In this document: in pieces, positions 57,831-64,000 of the stretch
How the letters are laid out: every line of letters starts with the position of its first letter
Numbering within the stretch: the stretch's first letter is position 1
Assembly (NCBI GenBank): GCA_046541015.1
Contig: JBKHEA010000001.1
Location: 62,001-126,000, forward strand
Origin: Liberiplasma sp046541015
Lineage (GTDB): Bacteria; Bacillota_I; Bacilli_A; Izemoplasmatales; Izemoplasmataceae
Direction: 5' to 3'
DNA: 64,000 bases
Notes under the pieces: generated by a model
Database searches by the model: none
The model's input: the letters and a program-made list of their open reading frames with translations, nothing else
Told to the model about the DNA's origin: nothing
Program-made: the position numbers and the translations under genes

Positions 57831-58764
57831 AAGCTTGTTGTTTTTGTCTGGCTTTTAATTGTTCAATATATTTTGCTGAAGCTTGAGCTGCAATCGCCCC
57901 ATCACTTGCTGCAGTAACAATTTGACGTAGTTGTTTTTCTATAACATCACCGATGCCATAAATACCAGGAACTTTGGTTTCCATTTTTTCATTGACTTTT
58001 ATATAGCCATAATCACTTGTGATTCCTAAATCTTTGACAAAACTTGTTTCTGGAATTTGACCAACAAAAATGAAAGCCCCTTGTAAGTCTAATTCTTCAA
58101 CTTCTTGTGATTTATTATTGCGTACAGTAATGCTTTCAAGTTTAGTGTCTCCGTTAAAAGAAAGTACTTCATACCCAAGTTTAAAATCAATCATCCCTGT
58201 AGCTTTCGCTTGATCAACTGCCTTAGCATCCGCTTGCAAGGTATCTAATATATTGAGTACCGTTACGCGTACATTCATGGTTGTTAGATAAACAGCTTCT
58301 TCTATAGCACTATTACCGCCACCTGCAACCAAAACATGTTTTCCTTTAAAGAATGCACCATCACATACTGCACACCAACTAATGCCCTTACTTGATAGCT
58401 TATCTTCGCCTGGTACACCAAGTTTTCTTGGCATCGTTCCACTACCGATTATTACTGCACGTGTTTGATATGTTGTGCCATCGGCTGTGACAACTTCTTT
58501 TGTATCACCTAAATCTTTTATGCTAACCACATCACCATATTGGTATTCTACCCCTAATTCTTGGGTGTGATTAAACATTTTTTCACTGATTTCAAAACCA
58601 GTAACTTTTCCTAGCCCTGCATAGTTTTCAACTTCCCAAGTAGAAATCATTTTTCCACCCGGTGCAGCCTTTTCTAACATGAGCGTTTTTAAGTTTGCAC
58701 GCACTGTATAAATGGCTGCAGTCATACCTCCTGGGCCAGCGCCAATAATAATTACATCATACAT
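57829..58764 (-). CDS. trxB: Thioredoxin reductase
   Basis: 311 residues. FAD fold 'IIGAGPGGMTAAIYTVRAN', redox disulfide 'CAVC' in 'GISWCAVCDGAFF', NAD(P) fold 'VAGGGNSAIEEAVYL', and closing 'GIYGIGDV'. It passes electrons from NADPH to thioredoxin, which would also serve ArsC. GAGG precedes the ATG. It lies 20 bases after lgt in a shared operon. Confidence 0.95.
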   Translation of the reverse strand: MYDVIIIGAGPGGMTAAIYTVRANLKTLMLEKAAPGGKMISTWEVENYAGLGKVTGFEISEKMFNHTQELGVEYQYGDVVSIKDLGDTKEVVTADGTTYQTRAVIIGSGTMPRKLGVPGEDKLSSKGISWCAVCDGAFFKGKHVLVAGGGNSAIEEAVYLTTMNVRVTVLNILDTLQADAKAVDQAKATGMIDFKLGYEVLSFNGDTKLESITVRNNKSQEVEELDLQGAFIFVGQIPETSFVKDLGITSDYGYIKVNEKMETKVPGIYGIGDVIEKQLRQIVTAASDGAIAAQASAKYIEQLKARQKQQA

Positions 58765-58784
58765 TGTTTATTCACCTCGGTTAT

Positions 58785-59714
58785 TTATTGTACACTATTT
58801 TCCTCTAATATTTCATGATAATGCTTACGTTTAATTTTTATGTGATTAAAAATAATAAAAATAATTCCAGCTAATATCATGAGAATACTTACAATTTGTG
58901 CTGTTCTTAATCCTGTATTGCCTACATATAAAGAATCCGTTCTTAATCCTTCTATAAAGAAGCGTCCAATACCATACCAAACAAAGTAAAAGCCAATCAT
59001 ATCACCAGAACGAACCAGTTTTGTACGTCGTAAAACCAAAATGATAATAAATCCTGTTAAGTTCCATAACGATTCATATAAGAACGTAGGATGATAATAA
59101 TTTCTTCCATGACCACCGGTTTTAGGAACTAAGAACATGTTATCTACAATAAAAGTTGGTAAATGAAGTGTATCACTCAAAAATGCTCGCTGAGCATCCC
59201 ATGTCAATGCTACATTTCCCGATGCATTTAGCCCACCAATAACGCCACCATGGGCTTCTTGGTTAAAGAAGTTTCCCCATCGCCCAAATGCTTGTGCGAT
59301 TAAAAAGCCAGGTGCTAATAAATCTAATGTTCTAAAGATATCTAAACTACGCTTTTTAGCATAAAAATATGTCGCAATAACTGCGGTAAAGAACCCTCCA
59401 TGAATCGCAAGACCACTTAATCCTGAAAAGGAACCATCTGGTTGTAACCCAATAATACTAGGTAAATAATCTTTAAACTGATCCCACTCAAATGCTACAT
59501 ACCATAAACGGGTTCCAATTAATGCTAAGGGTAAAATGATTAATAAACCATCTAATATATCATCACTTGAAACGCCAATTTTTTTGCCTTCTCTTAATCC
59601 AAGTAAAAGGGCAGCTAATATCCCTAACATAATTAAAAAGCCATATAAAGGAATACTTAAAGGCCCTATCTCAAGCGCATTAGGTAACGCTTCAATTGCC
59701 AAATGGTCAAACAT
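58785..59714 (-). CDS. lgt: Prolipoprotein diacylglyceryl transferase
   Basis: 309 residues with seven helices. Motifs 'LAIHGGFFTAV' and 'AFGRWGNFFNQEAHGG' are those of Lgt, which adds diacylglycerol to the lipobox cysteine. Its presence agrees with the lipoproteins in this window (MalE, amylase, GH3, fasciclin and CITC proteins). An insertion of about 40 residues after the N-motif makes it a little longer than usual. It overlaps no gene but follows hprK by 8 bases. Confidence 0.95.
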   Translation of the reverse strand: MFDHLAIEALPNALEIGPLSIPLYGFLIMLGILAALLLGLREGKKIGVSSDDILDGLLIILPLALIGTRLWYVAFEWDQFKDYLPSIIGLQPDGSFSGLSGLAIHGGFFTAVIATYFYAKKRSLDIFRTLDLLAPGFLIAQAFGRWGNFFNQEAHGGVIGGLNASGNVALTWDAQRAFLSDTLHLPTFIVDNMFLVPKTGGHGRNYYHPTFLYESLWNLTGFIIILVLRRTKLVRSGDMIGFYFVWYGIGRFFIEGLRTDSLYVGNTGLRTAQIVSILMILAGIIFIIFNHIKIKRKHYHEILEENSVQ

Positions 59715-59722
59715 AAAATCAC

Positions 59723-60655
59723 CTATTCTTTGTTTTTATTTTTACTGTCAATTTCTTTACTTAAGGCTTCCATAAATTCTTGTGCCATATGTGTTCCCAT
59801 GTATTTAAGTCTAGCATTCATCGCTGCGACTTCTACAAGGGTTGAAACACTACGTGCTGCAGTAATTGGAATACGTGCATAAGCAATTTCTGTATCAAAG
59901 AGTTTTTCTTTTTGATCTTCAATACCTAAACGATCATAATCATAATCGTCATCCCAATGAACTAAATCGATAATTAACATAATCGTTTTATCTTCTTTAT
60001 AAGCACTCGCTCCAAAAAGTTTCATAACATTGACTAAACCAATACCTCTTATTTCAAGGTAATGTCTTAAAATATCTGGAGCTTCCCCAATCACTAAACC
60101 TTTTTCACGTTCATAAACATCAACGCGATCATCTGCGACAAGTTGATGCCCTCGTCTGACAAGTTCTAAGGCAACCTCACTTTTCCCAATACCGCTTTGT
60201 CCACGTATTAAAACCCCGACACCACTAATATCTAAAAGTGTACCATGAATGCTTTTTCTAGGGGCTAATTTTGCAAATAAATATTGATATAATCTTGATG
60301 CAAGCTCACTTGTTCGGTTATCACTTTTTAAGACAGGAATGCCGTAATCATTACCTTTACGGATAAAAACTTCTGGAATATCAACATGACGAGAAAAGAT
60401 AAAAGCTGGTGGTATTTTTTCAAACAACATATTGACTCTGATTTCTTGGTCTTGTTCATTAAGCCACCAAAAAAACGTTACTTCTTTACTCCCTAGAAGT
60501 TGAATTCTGCCGTGTTCATAAAAATCAAACAGTCCTGCAAGTTCAATCCCTGGACGAGATAATTGAGATAGCGAGATTTCTTTATCTAATCCGCGTTCTC
60601 CACTTACAACGTCTAATTTGAAATCATCAACTAACGTTCTTACACTTAAAGCCAT
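59723..60655 (-). CDS. hprK: HPr kinase/phosphorylase
   Basis: 310 residues. Walker A 'RGQSGIGKSEVAL' and signature 'LEIRGIGLVNVMKLFGASA' are diagnostic. It phosphorylates HPr at Ser46 in response to fructose bisphosphate and so drives CcpA-dependent catabolite control. That makes a CcpA reading of the cre-like boxes upstream of the glucan genes more plausible. The start at 60655 follows GGGTGA; a TTG four codons earlier is possible. Confidence 0.95.
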   Translation of the reverse strand: MALSVRTLVDDFKLDVVSGERGLDKEISLSQLSRPGIELAGLFDFYEHGRIQLLGSKEVTFFWWLNEQDQEIRVNMLFEKIPPAFIFSRHVDIPEVFIRKGNDYGIPVLKSDNRTSELASRLYQYLFAKLAPRKSIHGTLLDISGVGVLIRGQSGIGKSEVALELVRRGHQLVADDRVDVYEREKGLVIGEAPDILRHYLEIRGIGLVNVMKLFGASAYKEDKTIMLIIDLVHWDDDYDYDRLGIEDQKEKLFDTEIAYARIPITAARSVSTLVEVAAMNARLKYMGTHMAQEFMEALSKEIDSKNKNKE

Positions 60656-60659
60656 AAAA

Positions 60660-61304
60660 TCACCCAATCCTTATCATTATATTTTTAATAAGTTGTGTCA
60701 GTAAATATCTAAAAAAGACAAACATCCCTACAAAAACCACAAACAATGTTTCTGTTATAAATGAGACTGAGTTTGGAAATAAATAAATATCAATTAAGTA
60801 AAACAAGGTTAAATAGCCAAAATAAAATATAAACCCAAATGTTTTAATGACAAACTGAATATGATTTAGCAAGACATATATCCTAAACATATACTCTAAA
60901 ACAGTGTATGCAAGCACAAATAAAAGTACTGTAGTTAAATTTTCAAAAGACCCAAAAGAGAATCCTTCAACAACACTATAAATGACAACTAAATTAAGCG
61001 TATAGTAAGCTAGGAAGTTTAAAAACATATTGCGGTGAAAAGCCATGCCAAATTCTATGGCAATCAGTGGTGGTTTCCCGCGTTTTTTTTGTTTTTTCTT
61101 TTCTTCTTCCACTGCTTTAATGGCTTTAAGCAAGTTTTCTAGTTGTTCTTTTTCAAGCTTAATCTCATCTTTTTTTTCTAACTCATCGAGTTCTTTATCA
61201 ATAGCTTCATCGCTTAAATCATCAGGTTCTTCTTCGTTAGCTTGGTTATCTTCTTCGGATGATTTTTCTTCTAGGCGTTTATTCTTTTTCTCTTCGTTTT
61301 CCAC
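60660..61304 (-). CDS. Membrane protein with acidic coiled-coil N-terminus
   Basis: 214 residues. The first 80 or so are very charged, with a heptad-like run of Glu, Leu and Lys that suggests a coiled coil in the cytosol. Four hydrophobic segments follow. No family is recognised. In Bacillus a small membrane protein gene (yvlD) also lies just ahead of hprK, but no sequence link is claimed. The start is GTG after AGGGG. It overlaps hprK by a few bases. Confidence 0.65.
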   Translation of the reverse strand: MENEEKKNKRLEEKSSEEDNQANEEEPDDLSDEAIDKELDELEKKDEIKLEKEQLENLLKAIKAVEEEKKKQKKRGKPPLIAIEFGMAFHRNMFLNFLAYYTLNLVVIYSVVEGFSFGSFENLTTVLLFVLAYTVLEYMFRIYVLLNHIQFVIKTFGFIFYFGYLTLFYLIDIYLFPNSVSFITETLFVVFVGMFVFFRYLLTQLIKNIMIRIG

Positions 61305-61308
61305 GATA

Positions 61309-64000
61309 TCATTCCCCTTTTAAGACTTTTTTCAAATATTTCCCTGTATAGCTTGTTTTAGATTTTATAATCGCCTCAGGAGTCCCTTCAAAAAGAATTT
61401 CTCCTCCTAAATCGCCACCTTCTGGTCCTAAATCTATAATGTGATCAGCTACTTTGATAACATCTAAATTGTGCTCGATAATGATTACTGTTGCGCCTTC
61501 ATCAACAATATGACTAATGACTTTTAGTAAACGATTAACATCATCCGCATGTAAGCCAGTAGTTGGTTCATCTAATATATAAATTGTATCACTTGTGATG
61601 CGCTTATGTAACTCTTTTGCGAGTTTTACCCTTTGAGCTTCACCACCAGATAAGGTTGGCGCAGGCTGTCCTATGCGTAAATACCCAAGACCAACATTCA
61701 CCAAGGTTTCTAGCTTATGATGAACTTTAGGAATATTTTCAAAGAAAATAACCGCTTCTTCAATGGTCATATTTAATACATCAGAGATGGTCTTTCCTTT
61801 ATATTTAACTTGTAGCGTTTCTTTGTTGTAACGTTTCCCTTTACAAGCTTCACATGGGACGTAAACATCTGGCAAGAAATGCATTTCTATCTTAATCACA
61901 CCGTCACCTTGACAAGTTTCACAACGCCCACCCTTAACATTAAAACTAAAACGTCCCTTTTGATAACCGCGCATTTTAGCTTCATTAGTCATCGCAAAGA
62001 GGTCTCTAATATCATCGAAAACACCCGTATAGGTTGCTGGATTTGAACGTGGTGTTCTTCCGATAGGACTTTGGTCAATATTAATAATTTTTGATAAATC
62101 TTCTGCATTTTCAATTGCTTTAAAATGGCCGTGGGTGTGTTTTTTCTTATAAACTGTGTTATAAAGTCCTTTATATAAACATTCATTCACTAAAGAGCTT
62201 TTCCCTGAACCACTAACGCCTGTTACAACGGTTAAAACACTACGTGGGAATGTCACATTAATATGTTTTAAATTATTTTCATAAGCATCAACGACTTTAA
62301 TCCCTTTTCCTTTGGGTTTTCTTCTTTTCTTAGGTATCTCAATAGCTAAACGTTTGGATAAATATTTCCCAGTGATGCTAGTAGGGTGTTTTAATATGTC
62401 ATCATAACTTCCTTGGAAAACAAGTTCTCCACCATATTCGCCTGCCCCAGGACCAATATCAATGATTTGATCACATTCAGCCATGGTCTCTTCATCATGT
62501 TCAACCACTATTAATGTATTTCCTAAATCTCTCATTGATTTTAAAGTATGAATAAGTCTTGCGTTGTCACGTTGATGTAGACCGATTGAGGGTTCATCTA
62601 GCACATATAAAACACCGGTTAAACGCGATCCTATTTGGGTTGCTAAACGAATACGCTGAGATTCTCCACCAGAAAGGGTTGCTGCTTGACGGGATAAGGT
62701 TAGATAATCTAACCCTACATTTTTTAAAAATAATAAGCGCTCATTTATTTCTTTAGTGATCATTTCGGAAATTTTTTTATCTTGTTCACTTAAGGTTAAT
62801 TGATTAAAAAACATTAACATTTCATTGACACTTAAATCGGTTAACTCAATAACATCTTTGCCACCTATCTTAACACTTAAAGCCTCTTGGTTAAGCTTTT
62901 TCCCATGACATTTAGGACAGGGCATTTCTGTCATTAATGTTTCAATCCATTCTCTAACAAAGCGTGAGGTTGTTTCAATATAACGACGTTCTAAATTGTT
63001 GATAACCCCTTCATAATAATCTACTTTTTCATGTTTGATTTTACTGGTTGCGCCTTTAAATTCAAAATGAATCATGTCATCTGACCCGTAAAATATAATG
63101 GCTTGTTCTTCATCGGTTAACTTTCCAAAAGGTTTTTTTAAGTCGATGCCATAGTGCTTTGCAACCGCAACTAATTGCTTAAAGTGATATGCTGTTGTGT
63201 TACTCCACCCTTTAATAGCCCCTTCATAAACACTTAGTTTTGGGTTTGGTACTAAAAGTTCAGTATCGATTTTTTTTGTATAACCTAGACCACTACAACT
63301 ATCGCACGATCCAAATGGCGCGTTAAAAGAAAAGAGTCTTGGCTCTAATTCTCCTATACTAAAATCACAATAAGGACAAGCAAAATGTTCGCTAAAGGTA
63401 TGCGCTTCACCATTTAATAAAACAATTACTTTTCCATTTCCTAGTTTGGAAGCTGTTTCTAGTGAATCATATAGTCTTGAACGAATCCCACTTCTTAATT
63501 TAAGGCGATCCATCACAACTTCGATATTGTGTTTTTTATTCTTGTCTAACTCAATGCTATCTTCAACATCGATAATACTCCCGTTAACACGAATTCTAAC
63601 ATACCCATCTTTTCTCAATTTATCAATAGTACTTTTATGGGTTCCTTTTTTTCCTTCAACTACCGGCGCTAAAATTTCAATTCTTGTGTTTTCGTCGTGT
63701 TCTAAGATTTTATCAGTCATTTCTTCTATGCTTTGACTTGAAATTTCAATGCCATGGATTGGACAAATTGGTTTCCCAATTCTAGCATAAAGCAATCTAA
63801 AATAATCATAAATTTCAGTGACTGTTCCAACGGTACTTCTAGGGTTTTTACTCGTAGTTTTTTGATCAATGGAAATCGCTGGACTAAGCCCTTCAATTGA
63901 TTCTACATTAGGCTTTTCTAAATTACCTAAAAACTGTCTAGCGTATGCACTTAAACTTTCTACATAACGTCTTTGACCTTCTTTATATATTGTATCAAAG
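61309..64000 (-). CDS. uvrA: Excinuclease ABC subunit A, N-terminus outside the window
   Basis: About 897 residues are visible; the frame stays open to the window edge, where it reads 'FDTIYKEGQRRYVESLSAYA', which comes about 40 residues into UvrA. The first signature is 'LSGGESQRIRLATQIGS' and the second 'LSGGEAQRVKLAKEL'. Both zinc fingers are intact ('CPYCDFS...CDSCSG' and 'CETCQGDG...CEACKG'). The second Walker A is 'GVSGSGKSS'. UvrA binds DNA lesions with UvrB. It ends 5 bases before the next gene. Confidence 0.97.
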   Translation of the reverse strand, partial: FDTIYKEGQRRYVESLSAYARQFLGNLEKPNVESIEGLSPAISIDQKTTSKNPRSTVGTVTEIYDYFRLLYARIGKPICPIHGIEISSQSIEEMTDKILEHDENTRIEILAPVVEGKKGTHKSTIDKLRKDGYVRIRVNGSIIDVEDSIELDKNKKHNIEVVMDRLKLRSGIRSRLYDSLETASKLGNGKVIVLLNGEAHTFSEHFACPYCDFSIGELEPRLFSFNAPFGSCDSCSGLGYTKKIDTELLVPNPKLSVYEGAIKGWSNTTAYHFKQLVAVAKHYGIDLKKPFGKLTDEEQAIIFYGSDDMIHFEFKGATSKIKHEKVDYYEGVINNLERRYIETTSRFVREWIETLMTEMPCPKCHGKKLNQEALSVKIGGKDVIELTDLSVNEMLMFFNQLTLSEQDKKISEMITKEINERLLFLKNVGLDYLTLSRQAATLSGGESQRIRLATQIGSRLTGVLYVLDEPSIGLHQRDNARLIHTLKSMRDLGNTLIVVEHDEETMAECDQIIDIGPGAGEYGGELVFQGSYDDILKHPTSITGKYLSKRLAIEIPKKRRKPKGKGIKVVDAYENNLKHINVTFPRSVLTVVTGVSGSGKSSLVNECLYKGLYNTVYKKKHTHGHFKAIENAEDLSKIINIDQSPIGRTPRSNPATYTGVFDDIRDLFAMTNEAKMRGYQKGRFSFNVKGGRCETCQGDGVIKIEMHFLPDVYVPCEACKGKRYNKETLQVKYKGKTISDVLNMTIEEAVIFFENIPKVHHKLETLVNVGLGYLRIGQPAPTLSGGEAQRVKLAKELHKRITSDTIYILDEPTTGLHADDVNRLLKVISHIVDEGATVIIIEHNLDVIKVADHIIDLGPEGGDLGGEILFEGTPEAIIKSKTSYTGKYLKKVLKGE

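Noticed and set aside
61045..61323. A Ser/Phe-rich 92-residue open frame on the plus strand
   Set aside because: It is antisense to the Glu/Lys-rich coiled coil and simply mirrors its codons; no ribosome site or family match.
61309..63795. UvrA starting at 63795
   Set aside because: That start is a TTG Leu codon within the gene; coding continues without a stop to the window edge with typical UvrA sequence.
1..64000. TGA read as Trp, as in mycoplasmas
   Set aside because: TGA ends hisIE, the MarR gene, the VOC dioxygenase gene and others at expected family lengths, and conserved Trp residues use TGG.
1..64000. CRISPR arrays, prophage or insertion sequences
   Set aside because: No spaced direct repeats, transposase, integrase or phage structural genes were found; the repeat at 51000-51140 is a coding microsatellite.

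Overview
The window reads as a chromosomal segment of a low-GC, Gram-positive-derived bacterium using the standard code: several genes end in TGA, while Trp is TGG. Gene content (complete his operon, hprK-lgt-trxB-whiA-acpS-uvrA block, lipoproteins with cysteine lipoboxes) is Firmicutes-like. Surface proteins are held by lipoboxes or C-terminal membrane helices, with no LPXTG sortase signal, and no peptidoglycan gene is present. This fits a wall-less relative of the Acholeplasmatales/Izemoplasmatales, but that placement is inference. No insertion sequences, phage genes or CRISPR arrays were seen.

Layout. 1-1753: the end of a phosphate-binding protein, tRNA-Val, a PrsW-like membrane protease and an unlisted 55-residue membrane protein. 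1788-9747: a complete, tightly packed histidine operon (hisZ-G-D-C-B-H-A-F-IE and a PHP histinol-phosphate phosphatase) on the minus strand. Its leader encodes a 14-residue peptide with four consecutive His codons, followed by alternative hairpins and a terminator, i.e. a classical peptide-leader attenuator. 10059-23993: an alpha-glucan locus. It has a membrane-anchored pullulanase, a cytosolic neopullulanase, a MalE-F-G importer without its ATPase, a non-catalytic CBM41-type surface protein, an alpha-amylase lipoprotein and a DUF1189 protein. LacI/CcpA-type operators lie upstream of the three transcription units. 24077-32312: a PAS-GGDEF-HD-GYP protein, then an operon with gnd, zwf, a cyclase-family hydrolase, two membrane proteins and a Ste24-type protease, then a nucleotidyltransferase.

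32406-37408: a MacB-type ABC exporter, then an MhqR/MhqO-like quinone-response operon whose last gene is a fasciclin lipoprotein; a TTCGAATTCGAA operator sits inside its promoter. 37456-43557: a nine-gene Mrp cation/proton antiporter operon in the gene order of membrane-bound hydrogenase (Mbh) modules, without hydrogenase subunits. 43597-49268: an SRAP protein, a GNAT-RLAN-ATP-grasp fusion, an MscS channel with a small membrane partner, and an oxidoreductase. 49298-51645: a GH3 glycosidase lipoprotein, then tRNA-Glu and tRNA-Ser. 51712-64000: Tex, two exported CxxC thioredoxin-like proteins, ArsC, and the acpS-whiA-(two membrane proteins)-trxB-lgt-hprK-uvrA block; uvrA runs off the window.

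Together the genes suggest a fermenter that debranches and cuts starch at its surface, imports maltodextrins, makes its own histidine, and uses a cation/proton antiporter. The most notable observations are the his attenuator, the Sus-like non-catalytic glucan-binding protein with a promoter-overlapping operator, the Mbh-ordered stand-alone Mrp operon, and a cyclase-family hydrolase translationally coupled to zwf where a lactonase gene would be expected.
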